Assembly (NCBI GenBank): GCA_032164245.1
Contig: JAVMKO010000211.1
Coordinates: forward strand, 1-64,000
DNA length: 64,000 nt
Reading direction: 5' to 3'
From: Sternotherus odoratus
Lineage: Eukaryota > Chordata > Testudines > Kinosternidae
Positions 1 to 8,782 of the stretch are shown here, one piece after another (within the stretch, counting starts at the first letter, position 1; each line of letters starts with the position of its first letter). Made by a program: the position numbers and the translations under genes. Under the pieces are notes generated by a model. That model did not search any database, was not told where the DNA came from, and saw only the letters and a program-made list of their open reading frames with translations.

Positions 1-230
1 CATTTGGGGGCTTAAGTCGCTGTCCGGGAGAACTTGCGAAACCGCGGCGAATGGCCCGGATTTTTTTCTCCCTCCCGCCCCCCATCAGTGCAGCCCAGCG
101 GACTTAGAGCCGCTCTCGTGGCGGGAGCCTTCAGCAGCCGGCCCCAGGGCACCGCGTCCGTGTCCACCCTCCTGACCGTCCTCTCCCTGGGCTGACCCTT
201 CCCGCCACTCACAGCCTGAGAGGGGGAGGC
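1..230 (+). repeat. Dispersed repeat copy A (tctccctccc-containing)
   Basis: The sequence cattt..ggcttaa.tcgctgtcc, then a T-run and tctccctccc, recurs at 21175-21410 and, inverted, at 18222-18478. The third copy is clearly diverged from the other two, so this is an old interspersed repeat and not only part of the palindrome. I do not recognise the family. Confidence 0.6.
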
Positions 231-870
231 GGTGGGGGACGGGGCGAGAATTGCGGGGGGGGAGGGGGGGGCGGAACGGAGGTTGGGGCCGCGCGGACGC
301 TCGCCCGGTAGGGGGGGTGCGCGCCCGGCGCCCGAAGTGCCCATAGCCGGTCTCGCGGCGCGGGGGCGGCAGGGCGCGGGGTGGGGGCCGGGCGAGGTGG
401 TTGCGAGCGCTGGGCTGGGCGGCTGCGGGCCCCGCCATGGCTCGGGGCAGCGGGCTCCTGCTCTGCGCCCCCCCCCCCCCCCGGCGCTATTGCTGCTGGC
501 GCTGGCCCCGGACAGCGTCGCCCCGGCTGCTGCGTCCGAGGGAGGCAAGAGACCCCGGGCCGCCTCCCACGCCCCGCCCAGCCCCCGGTATCCCGCCCGC
601 GTCTCTTCTGTCCCCGGTGCCCTGCCCCGACCCCCTGCCTCGCAGTTGCTCCCCGCTCCCCCCGGTTTCCCGCCTCTGGTGTGTCTCACCCCTTCCCCCG
701 CCCGGTACCCGACTCCTCAGCCCCCCACGTCCCCTCAGTGTCCCGTCCCGCGGTCCCCTCCACCCCGCGCCCTTCCTCCTGCCCTGCCACTGTTGGTAAC
801 TCGCCTTCGCCTCTAGCGGAGGGCAGGCCCGTGGTCGTGTCCCCTGGAGCCCGTGGAGTTGAGAGGAGGT
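231..870 (+). promoter_or_regulatory. CpG island, possible promoter / first exon (left copy)
   Basis: A very GC- and CpG-rich stretch with many GC boxes. An ATG at 437 sits in a strong Kozak context (ccgccatgg). It is followed by a short hydrophobic run (Leu-Leu-Leu-Cys-Ala), then a 15-base C-run. Shifting the frame at this run would give a signal-peptide-like leucine run, but in the frame as written an arginine-rich segment follows. A donor-like site (ttg|gtaact) lies near 795. Whether any protein is made is unknown. The long open frames on both strands are what such GC-rich DNA gives by chance. The same island is duplicated at about 17600-18220. Confidence 0.5.
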
Positions 871-1700
871 TTTACTACTACTTGTTTGGACGCACAACTT
901 GACACGTGTCTGATCCCCGTTAGGATTTCCCCCCCTGCCAGCTAACCCAGAGGACGAGCGGACCCGTTCTGACTGTGAAGACATGGCCTGGCAATAGCTG
1001 ATCTCAGGATCTAGTCTTCTAAACACAATGGGCCATGTTCGAGCCTGGCCTCATCAAAGACTGGAGGGTGCTCATCAGGGAAGTGATTAACACGCGGGTA
1101 GGCAGCATGTCATCTGAAAATCAGAACTCTGTGTGGGCTGATCTCGGTCTTGGAAGTAGATCCCCATTGGAGTGACTTTAATGTCCGTCTCAACTTCTGG
1201 AAGTTGTGCATTGAGTCTGTACTCTGCTGTGGTAAATCAAAAATAATTGACGAGAGTTAGTGGTGATACATAAACTATATTTTCTGATAGTACTTGCCTT
1301 GTTTGTAGCCCTTCTTGTAAGACTCACTGAAGTGATTTAGCAGACTTTCTGTTTAAATCCGTTTTATTTTGTGATAGTGTTATAGCCCCAAGTAAATAAC
1401 AATGAATTCTTAGCTTTTTAATATATTTAAAGACTTAATAATTCTACAACAAAGTGTATGTGCTTTCTACTTATTGCAATAGAAAGCTTTTGAGTCTGTC
1501 AGCTGAAAATTTTAAGCTTCATTAATTGTCTTGGCTCTTGTCTTTTTTTCCTGTTATGCAAACTCTTGTTAGCAGAACAGCAGTTTAAAATCATATCTTT
1601 GTGTGAAACCTTTTTTACCTGCTAGTGTTCCAAATAATGCCTAACAAGACTAAGGAGAGAGATTAGCGAAGGCAGCAATTCGAAAACAACCCTACATACA
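871..1700. other. Arm sequence without recognised gene
   Basis: The sequence becomes AT-rich after the CpG island. A short open stretch around 1035-1175 (beginning ATG TTC GAG CCT GGC) ends near a donor-like gcgg|gtaggc at about 1098. I cannot tie it to any protein. Otherwise I see nothing. The stretch is present inverted at about 16774-17600. Confidence 0.4.
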
Positions 1701-2448
1701 GGTTTCAGAGTAGCAGCCCTGTTACTCTGTATCCACAAAAAGAACAGGAATCCTTGTGACTAACAAATTTATTTAAGCTTAAGCTTTTGTAGGCTACAGC
1801 CCACTTCATCAGACGCATAGAATGGTATATATAGAAGAAGATTTTATATATAAAAAATTAATATACACACCCAATGCAGAGAACATGAAAAGGTGGAAGT
1901 TGCCATACCAATTCTAAGAGGCTATTTAATTAAGATGAGCTGTTATCAGCAGGAGGAAAAAAACCTTCTGTAGTGATAATCAAGTTGGCCCATATCAAAA
2001 GGTTCAGCTGTGAGAATACTTAACATGGGGAAATAGGTTCAATTTGTGTAATGACCCAGCCATTCCCAGTCTCTATTCAAGCCTAAATTAATTGTATCCA
2101 GTTTTCAAATTAATTCCAGTTCAGCAGTTTAAGTCTTTCAGCACTGGAAACATGATGATAAAACCACAAAAAATATCAGGGCAACTGGAGGGAGTGCCTG
2201 AAACGACTTCTAACTCCTGTCCTAAAACTGGCTAGATTTTAAATTGGTGGTGTGGTCTCCCTCTAATCTAACTGAAAATATACTACTTACCCACATGCAT
2301 CACCTCTTTGAAAAAGAGAAAGTTTCATTGTTCTTTGAACTGCAATCAATTCATGTTTTAGACAGTTTGTGTTTGTCTACTGTACTGATAGTCTAAGTTT
2401 CAGAACATATTGAAGTTCTCCTGTAGTTTTATAAGAATGTTTAATTTC
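1701..2448 (-). mobile_element. 5'-truncated Penelope-like element (GIY-YIG tail), left copy
   Basis: Read on the minus strand, about 2115-2035 encodes a degenerate C-terminus of the kind found after the GIY-YIG endonuclease domain of Penelope-like retroelements (KLDTINLGLNRDWEWLGHY), with one in-frame stop just upstream. The element then runs into the 3' tail familiar from sauropsid PLEs, ending near 1701. A more upstream piece (aggagaacttcaat, minus strand) lies at about 2400-2448, separated by roughly 270 bp of unrelated sequence. The element crosses the palindrome boundary at 2417 without a break. It is dead: truncated, interrupted and stop-containing. Confidence 0.75.
1782..1812 (-). ncRNA. 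Degenerate hammerhead-ribozyme-like motif in PLE tail
   Basis: On the minus strand the core CTGATGA (1812-1806) is followed by a pairable stem (gtgggc / gcctac) with loop tgta, then CAAAAGC where an active ribozyme would have GAAA. Penelope-like elements are known to carry hammerhead motifs in this part of the tail. The first G of the GAAA box is lost, so catalysis is doubtful. Confidence 0.45.
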
Positions 2449-2454
2449 TTTAAT

Positions 2455-2680
2455 CTCTCCTGACAATTTTATTCTTTACTATTGTTTCAACTAATTTGTC
2501 TGGTTCTGACATTAGACTTACCGGTCTGTAATTGACGAGATCACCTCTAGGGCCCTTTTTAAATATTGCCATTACATTAACTATCCTCCAGTCATTGGGT
2601 ACAGAAGCGGATTTAAAGGACCGGTTACAAACCATAGTTCTGCAATTTCACATTTTTGAGTTCTTTCAGTGTTACGAATG
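2455..2680 (-). pseudogene. CR1 LINE reverse-transcriptase fragment
   Basis: The minus strand encodes a conserved block of a CR1-type reverse transcriptase: VPNDWRIVNVMAIFKKG, then a NYRPVSL motif, both hallmarks of the family. Only about 60-75 residues remain of a normally much longer ORF2, with no start and no catalytic YXDD region. It lies directly next to the PLE piece. Confidence 0.85.
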
Positions 2681-3310
2681 TTCAGTGAAGGGATGTCAGT
2701 TACTGAATTATGTGAATTGGTGGGTAAGCGAACAAATAAAGCAAGGACGATCTATTGCTATGTATTTTATTAGTTTTGATCACTTTAGTTTTAACTCTTC
2801 ACTGTATTGATAAGACTGTATCTCTGAAACACTATGAAGTAATAGCTTACTGCTTAGCAATAGCTGACTGCTATACAGGGGACTCCTGTTTCAGGCTTTG
2901 AGAGGGAGCTTGTTCATGTGTGGAAGGGCAAGGTTCTATTTTAACCTCCTAAAGGTCCAGAGAAGTCTGAACAGGCTACCTGATTTCTCTGCCAGAGTGG
3001 GGTGTTAAAAATGCATGGAATGCATCTCTTAAACATGATGGATGGTGAGAAATATTTGAGGTTTAAAACATTATTTTTCACTTGAGGTAACTGCCTTCAT
3101 CCAAAAGCAGTGTTTCTGCCCTCTTCCTCCTAGTCAGCAGATTTCAAAATCTTAGGGTGCAGGATTTGGTTCTTGTGATCAGATTTTCACAAACTGTAAA
3201 AGGTTTCCCAAAAGCTATGTATTCCTTGGACCTAGTTTACAATTACAGACCAACAAGGTGGCTTCCCCAAACCAGACAAGAGGAGAAGTGTGCGTGAAGA
3301 TGGGTTTTGA
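2681..3310. other. No recognised feature
   Basis: Unique-looking AT-rich sequence. I see no ORF of substance, no RNA gene and no clear repeat. Confidence 0.5.
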
Positions 3311-3480
3311 ATCATAGAATACCAGGGGTGGAAGAATCAGAGAGGTAGCCGTGTTAGTCTGGAATTATGCTTCAGTACTTTATAGTTAGTCTTTAAGGTG
3401 CCACAGGACTCTTGTTACCAGGGGTGGAAGGGACCTCAGGAGGTCATCTAGTCCAATCCCCTGCTCAAAGCAGGACCAAC
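3311..3480 (-). mobile_element. CR1 3' end, interrupted by a small insertion
   Basis: On the minus strand this is the typical CR1 3' tail (ggtcctgctttgagcagg, gacctcctgaggtcccttcc) ending in attctatgatt at 3311. It is split by an 82-bp insert at 3335-3416. Confidence 0.85.
3335..3416. mobile_element. Short PLE-tail-derived insertion with 14-bp target duplication
   Basis: The 82-bp insert starts with gaggtagccgtgttagtc and ends with aaggtgccacaggactc, both words typical of sauropsid PLE tails but in opposite relative orientation. It is flanked by perfect 14-bp direct repeats, accaggggtggaag, at 3321-3334 and 3417-3430. These restore the CR1 sequence when one copy is removed. Confidence 0.75.
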
Positions 3481-4059
3481 CTCAACTAAATGTGAAGTGT
3501 GCCCTGATGTCATGTGACTTTTGACTAAAGTGAGGAATGAATTTAAAGATTTAAAATCCATCACAGAAAACACCCTGACACTGCCCAACAGTTCCCTCTT
3601 TTCTTGAGGGGACTCCAACTTGAGTGCTTTCATTGTTTGCAGCTGCTATAACATGGCACAAGAAGAAAGATACCTCAAATAGGAAGGCTGCAAGCTATTT
3701 AGGATTTCTGGTCAAAACCCCTTCAATTCACTCAAGCCAATGTGCAGTCAGTGCAGCTCATGAAGCACTTCTATCCTGTATTTACTGAGAAACTTCTCCA
3801 ATAAACAAGCTGCCACCTTTGCTGCAAGTTTCCATTTGTGAGTTGATTTAAAGTGCATCCCCCTCACACATTTCAGAAGTCTAATCCTCAGGCTGGAATT
3901 ATGAAAGTGTCTGTGTGCTTTGGGGAAAGGAGTGGCAGTGTTCATACACCATACTAAATGGGACAAGGAAGAGGCTACCTATCTAGATACTTGGCATTTG
4001 TTTATGCATGGAGTTTATTCAGGACTAAATAAGCTCTTTTATGACTCTCCTCACCATAG
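3481..4059. other. No recognised feature
   Basis: Unique-looking sequence with only short open frames that I do not consider coding. Confidence 0.5.
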
Positions 4060-4733
4060 TGTTAGGTAAAATAGCAAGTCCCACTCACCTCTCCAACATC
4101 CGAGTTCGTGCGGAGTTGGTATAGGGCTCACAAGCTGTCAGAGACCAAGTACACAGACACCAATTCGTTGATCAACAGGCTCACACTATTCTTAGCTCAG
4201 AAGCTTCAGAGTAAGTGTGGCAACTTTATTAGGGGTAAGCATCAATATTTCTACACAGAAGTAAACAAAGTAATTAACAGGTCATAATGGTCATGCATAA
4301 TCAATCAAGATTCTGCTGGGTAAAACAGGTTAAAAACAGCCCTACATAGCTCAAGAAATGTAAATCCCAAAGACAAAGGGGAGATGGCTACTTAAGGGGC
4401 GGGGGGAAGTCAGGAGCTGTTCGTAGGTCAGAGCTTTGGTCAAAAGTTCAGACAGAGCCATCAAGTCAGGGTAAAGTTCAAACTCAACAATAGTATCAGA
4501 GTTGAAGGCTCTTAAGAGCTAGGATGTGAAAGGGAGGCTGGGAGAACACACTTCCTCTTTGCAATCCAGCTGGGGATTGGGGACGGGGAGAGCTGGGAAC
4601 CAGTCAGGCCCAGAAATGAGGAACTGAGAAAATTGGCATATTAAGTATGCAGGAATATACAGCTTATTGGAGACTTTGTAACTCAAGGCTAAGCAGCCCT
4701 TGATTGACAGGAAGCCATGTTGAGCTTGTCACA
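4060..4733 (-). mobile_element. Probable solo LTR of an endogenous retrovirus (minus orientation)
   Basis: Read on the minus strand the segment begins TGTGACAAGC and ends TTTACCTAACA, giving the TG...CA ends of an LTR. An AATAAA signal (complement at 4225-4230) is followed by a U5-like stretch of about 165 bp. No internal retroviral genes lie beside it, so it would be a solo LTR. I could not find a clear target-site duplication, so the outer limits are tentative. Confidence 0.6.
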
Positions 4734-4847
4734 GCTGATGGAGAGAGTAAAGATGGATGTATACCATTTTTGCACTGCTGGATTTTGGGAGCTGCCCACG
4801 ACTGGTCCAGCCCCAAAGTAAGCTTAAGCAGCTCCAGGGACACCTTC

Positions 4848-5342
4848 TGTTGTGAGGTACTTTGGAGATTGCGAGACAAGGCACACACACGTGGTTAAGT
4901 AAATAAAGTAGGTGAGTTTATTGGAAGGTCCCGGTCCTGGCGCTGAGGGGGCTCATCAGATCAGCGCGACCGCAGAAGGAGTACCCGGTCTCTTCGGAGC
5001 CGTAGGCCGGGGAAAAGAGTAAGGAAAGCCCCAAAGATAGCCCACAGGAGTGGGCTTAAGTACACTCACACATTTACATCTCATACATATTCATATCTTA
5101 TTTGCAAGCAACAATTGATTGGTTACACTCAATGACTACGTACTTCTACCTTAGTTTCCCCAATTAGTTTCCCACGCGTTTGCTCTCACACAGACGGGGT
5201 AAACATTCACACAGCTGGGAACAGTCTGAGAACTGTTCCCAAACACACAGATAACAGCAAGGTCAGTCTCATAGCATCACTATACACTCTCCTGGAGTTG
5301 ACTCAGAAGCGTAACTACACTTCCTAGAGATTGTCCGTCACA
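4848..5342 (-). mobile_element. Solo LTR of an endogenous retrovirus (minus orientation)
   Basis: On the minus strand the segment runs from TGTGACGGAC to CCTCACAACA. It has AATAAA (complement at 4917-4922) and a U5-like tail of about 70 bp. It differs in sequence from the LTR at 4060-4733, so it is another family. No gag, pol or env sequence is next to it. Target duplication not evident. Confidence 0.7.
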
Positions 5343-5515
5343 ATGTCTTCCGGTCCTAACACCTTCCTTAGAGGCTTTTAAGGTCAGGCTTGACGAAGTC
5401 CTGGCTGGGATGATTTAGTTGGGGATTGGTCCTGCTTTGTGCAGGGGGTTGGACTAGATGATCTCCTGAGGTCCCTTCCAACCCTGATATTCTGTTGTTC
5501 TATTCTGAATTGTAC
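5343..5515 (+). mobile_element. CR1 LINE 3' end
   Basis: Plus-strand tail with the typical series tttaaggtcaggcttgacg, gttggactagatgatctcc and ggtcccttccaaccctgat, ending in a ttctgttgttctattct run. It starts directly at the end of the neighbouring LTR. Confidence 0.85.
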
Positions 5516-5885
5516 TCTGGCCACAGCGCTCCCCAAGGAACAGCCGTCTGTATATGTTTCTATGGTCTGTGTACAGGGTTCTGCTGTGGATCCTAATCTC
5601 TTGTAAACTGAAATTATTTCTGTCCAACTGAGACGAAGATAGACTTCATCTGGGAACCAGAGGTGATGTGTGGAGGGTGGGGCATGTGGGGTCATGTGCA
5701 CCCTCCAGATTTGCTGGTTGGCTTGGACTGAGCATGCTCGGTAACACTGTTGAAACTGGCTGCCCCCATTCTGCCTTCTCCCGCCCCTCCTCTTCCCCCC
5801 TGGTGCCATTGACTGGCATGGGTCATCTCTACTCGCTGTCACGCTAAAGAAATGGACCTGAGCTCTCAGGGAGTGGGGCATGAAT
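5516..5885. other. No recognised feature
   Basis: Moderately GC-rich sequence. A minus-strand open frame at 5384-5881 overlaps the CR1 tail and shows no recognisable protein. Confidence 0.45.
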
Positions 5886-5974
5886 TACAGTAAAACCTTG
5901 ATTTAACGGACTAATTGGGGAGAGGGGGTGTCCGTTAAATCAGAAAGTCAGTTTTTTTTTTTTTAAATGACCTG

Positions 5975-6321
5975 TCGGAGCAGCAGCCCGCCCGCCACAG
6001 GGCCAGGGTGGCAGCTCTGCAGCCCGCCCGCTGCCGGGACCCGGCCGGGAGCCAGCCCGCCCGGGTCCCGGCTGCTGGGACCCGGGCAGCAGCCGGGACC
6101 CGTCAGCCAGCCCGCCCGGGTTCTGGCTGCTGGGACCCGGGCGGCAGCCAGAGCCGTCAGCCAGCCCGCCCGGGTCCCCCCTGCTGGGACCGGGGCGGGA
6201 GCTGGGAGTCAGCCCGCAGGTGGGACCCGGGCGGGAGCCGGCAGCCAGCCCGCCCGCAGGCGGAACCCGGCAGCCAGCCAGCCCGCCCACAGGCGGGAGC
6301 CCTCCTGCTGCCGGGACCCGG
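5975..6321. repeat. GC-rich minisatellite, left half
   Basis: Irregular tandem copies built from the words ggcagccgggacccg, cagccagcccgcc and ggctgctgggacccgg. The same array resumes at 7541, so the two halves were one before the LTR landed. Confidence 0.8.
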
Positions 6322-7540
6322 TGTTGTACAGAAAACTACACAGGATCTTTTCAGGGGATAAGACAAGAATGCCACGTTTTATTATAATACAATAATCAAT
6401 AGCTAATATTTAATACCTATGTGTACACAACACACACACACACACCTGATGTTCTGCAGCTGCTATATAGTTACCCGTCCTGAATGTAGCTTGAGTCCGT
6501 GGCTTGGGTTCGCAGCTTGAGATCGTAGCTTGTGGCGGCTAACTGGCCAAGAGAGCCTGGCACAAGGAGGGGTTGGGTCTCTGTCGGGCGCGCACCGATA
6601 CCCCTTGGTGTTGGCAGCAGAACGTTACCCAAAGTCTGCTAGCTCACCCATCCTTTTTATAAGGTTTCAGTTTGAATTCAGCATCTGTAGGTCTTGCTGT
6701 GTCATGCTGCCTGCCTCTGGGATCTGTTGATTAATTATCCGTCAGTTGCAGACATGACTTTCAGCCTTGGACCTGGCTTTGATGTTTCTTCAATTTGGAC
6801 TTTTGTTCTTTTTCTTTATGGTAGACTCCTTTTGCTTTATTCTTCAGTGGTTGGTGTTTACACTTTTTCATCAGGATGGGCTGGAGGTTGATTCCATCAT
6901 CCATGCATACATCATTGGAGGAAGTGAATAAGGAAAAGTTATTTACTTGTTCCCAAAATAGAAGAACTAGGGGCCATTCAATGAAATTGGCGTGCAGCAG
7001 GTTTAAAACAAATAAAAGGAAGTTCTTCTTCACACAGCGCACAGTCAACCTGTGGAACTCCTTACCTGAGGAGGCTGTGAAGGCTAGGACTATAACAGGG
7101 TTTAAAAGAGAGCTGGATAAATTCATGGAGGCTAAGTCCATAAATGGCTATTAGCCGGGATGGGTAATGAATGGTGTCCCTAGCCTCTGTCTGTCAGAGG
7201 GGGGTGATGGATGGCAGGAGAGAGATCGCTCGATCATACCTGTTAGGTTCACTCACTCCGGGGCACCTGGCACTGGCCACTGTCGGTAGACAGGATGCTG
7301 GGCTAGATGGACCTTTGGTCTGACCCAGTATGGCCGTTCTTATGTTCTTATATGTTCTTATCATTCACACATCTAAACTAATTAGGTTACATCAGGGTTT
7401 TGCGGACAAAGTGGACTGAGCATTTTAAAATGGAGTTTAAGACAGGAGTAAAAAAACAATGGAGTCTGAGTTACAATATGGAAACAAACACAATATGAAA
7501 CATGAACAATTTACAAACAATTTCATTTCTCAGTTCTACA
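6322..7540 (-). mobile_element. Solo LTR (minus orientation) inside the minisatellite, itself carrying a CR1
   Basis: On the minus strand the segment begins TGTAGAACTGAG and ends CTGTACAACA. It has a TATA box (TTATAAAAAG, complement within 6651-6664), AATAAAA (complement at 6377-6383) and a (CA)n run at 6429-6446. The flanks are ccgg on the left and tcgg on the right, which could be a 4-bp target duplication with one transition. A CR1 tail (6917-7359) is inserted within it. No retroviral genes are present. Confidence 0.75.
6917..7359 (+). pseudogene. CR1 LINE fragment: ORF2 C-terminus plus 3' tail
   Basis: The plus strand encodes the C-terminal end of CR1 ORF2 (LFTCSQNRRTRGHSMKLAC, then FFFTQRTVNLWNSLPEEAV, ending at ..KSINGY stop near 7154). 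The usual CR1 3' UTR follows (gggctagatggacctttgg, ctgacccagtatggccg) with a ttctta repeat tail. The fragment is flanked by a possible 6-bp duplication atcatt (6911-6916 and 7360-7365). It is 5'-truncated, as most CR1 copies are. Confidence 0.9.
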
Positions 7541-7880
7541 TCGGGCAGCAGCCGGGAGCAGGCAGCCCGCCTGCCAGCCAGACCTCCCACTGCCTGGACC
7601 CGGGCGGGACCCGGGAACCGGCAGCCAGCCCGCCTGCTGCTGTGACCAGGGCGGGAGCCGGGAGCCAGCCCTCCTGCTGCTGTGACCCGGGCGGCAGCCG
7701 GGAGCCGGCAGCCAGCCCTCCTGCTGCTGGGACCCGGACGGCAGCAGGGACCCGGCAGCCAGCCTGCATGCCAGCCCACCCGCTGCCATGACCCGGGCGG
7801 CACCTGGGAGCCGGCAGCCAGCCTGCCCGCTGCTGTGACCCGGGCGGCAGCCGGGAACCGGCAGCCAGCCCGCGAGAAAT
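7541..7880. repeat. GC-rich minisatellite, right half
   Basis: Continuation of the array at 5975-6321 with words such as gacccgggcggcagccggg. It ends shortly before the right inverted repeat of the pogo-like element. Confidence 0.8.
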
Positions 7881-7972
7881 GGATTTGGGATGCATCAGAC
7901 TTGCTCAGAAATTTTGTCCGTTGCATCCGAAGTCCGTTAAATCGAGGTCCGTTAAATCGAGGTTTTACTGTA

Positions 7973-8423
7973 TTTCCAACAGCAACTCCCACCAATGCAT
8001 AGCTTCAAAGAGCTATGCCAGGAACTGTAGAGAAACTTCAAGGACTACTTCCGTCTAATCCTGTGATAGTTGAGAGAGTTGAGATACTGTATGTGAAGAG
8101 ACTGAATCTAATCAAAGAAAAATGAGCTAGGGTGGACACTAACCTTTCACATTTCCCTGATTCTGTAACAGTAATTGAATGCTTTGCTCGTGAAACTATT
8201 TAAAGTATTGTAGTCCAGAAAGTCTTTGCATTACCTGTCTATTGTTGACTGCGATTATTTGCATTTTAAGGGTTCTAATGATAACATTCTCCCTAGGCTC
8301 CAGGGAAGATGCTTTGTAACACCCTTATGTTTGGTATGAAAATCAGTGGCTCACTTTCACTTGTAATTGCTTTGGGGTGAAAGGTACAAATGTTACATAT
8401 TGAATGTTGACTTGCCAAACTTA
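7973..8423. other. No recognised feature
   Basis: Unique-looking sequence between the pogo-like element and the Harbinger element. Confidence 0.5.
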
Positions 8424-8440
8424 GGGTATGTCTTCACTAC
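8424..8440 (+). repeat. Left terminal inverted repeat of the Harbinger element
   Basis: gggtatgtcttcactac. It pairs with 14320-14336 and differs at one position (t/c). Confidence 0.9.
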
Positions 8441-8582
8441 AGCAGTAGTTCGATTTCCTTTATGTCGATGTTGTGAACGCGACGGTATACAGTCGATGTT
8501 GTGTGTCTTCACTAGGAACAGCTAAGCACAGTACGTCGACAGTGTCTGTCCGCAAAACTTTTGCAAGCGTCGACATGACGAG

Positions 8583-8760
8583 CGTTGCACTCTGGGTACC
8601 TATCCCACAGTTCCCTGATCCCCCAGCAGGCACCATTTCGAGTGCTGCACTATGGGTAGGCATTTCCAAATTTCGCGCCCTTTTTCCGCGCCGCCCACCC
8701 CCATTCCGAGCGGTGCACTGTAGGTAGGCATCCCATAATTCGCGCCCTTTCTCCGCCGTG
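8583..8760 (+). repeat. Subterminal repeats upstream of the transposase
   Basis: Three diverged copies, about 60-75 bp apart, built around gtgcact.tgggta followed by a cccataattcgcgccctt-type segment. They lie between the left end and the transposase start. Such subterminal repeats often serve as binding sites for the element's own proteins; that role is inferred here. Confidence 0.55.
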
Positions 8761-8782
8761 CTAACGCCATAGCATTGCAAGC

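Larger units (their letters stand above)
1..2417. repeat. Left arm of a large inverted duplication (palindrome)
   Basis: This stretch is repeated in reverse complement at 16056-18448. The first bases (catttgggggcttaag) match the complement of the bases ending at 18448, and the inner end (cagaacatattgaagtt) matches the complement of the bases starting at 16056. The arms are almost identical. Differences I saw are a C-run of 15 here against 6 in the other arm, a 12-base segment near 620 missing from the other arm, an A-run of 5 against 6 near 2311, and scattered single-base changes. The arm starts at the window edge, so it may continue to the left. Confidence 0.95.
5888..7970. mobile_element. 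pogo/Tigger-like non-autonomous element with GC-rich minisatellite core
   Basis: The terminal inverted repeats are 24 bp with one mismatch: 5888-5911 begins cagtaaaacct and continues gatttaacggac; 7947-7970 is its complement. Both ends are flanked by TA (5886-5887 and 7971-7972), the target duplication of the Tc1/mariner/pogo superfamily. A further subterminal ccgttaaatc word lies inside each end. No transposase is present. The interior is a GC-rich tandem repeat (5975-6321 and 7541-7880) split by an LTR insertion. Confidence 0.8.

Noticed and set aside
4704..4898. Small frames on both strands between the two solo LTRs
   Set aside because: Short and spanning LTR boundaries; no recognisable protein.
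4060..5342. The two adjacent LTRs as the ends of one provirus
   Set aside because: Their sequences differ and only 114 bp without retroviral genes lie between them, so they are two separate solo LTRs.
5384..5881. 165-codon minus-strand frame
   Set aside because: It overlaps the CR1 tail antisense and shows no domain or codon-use signal.
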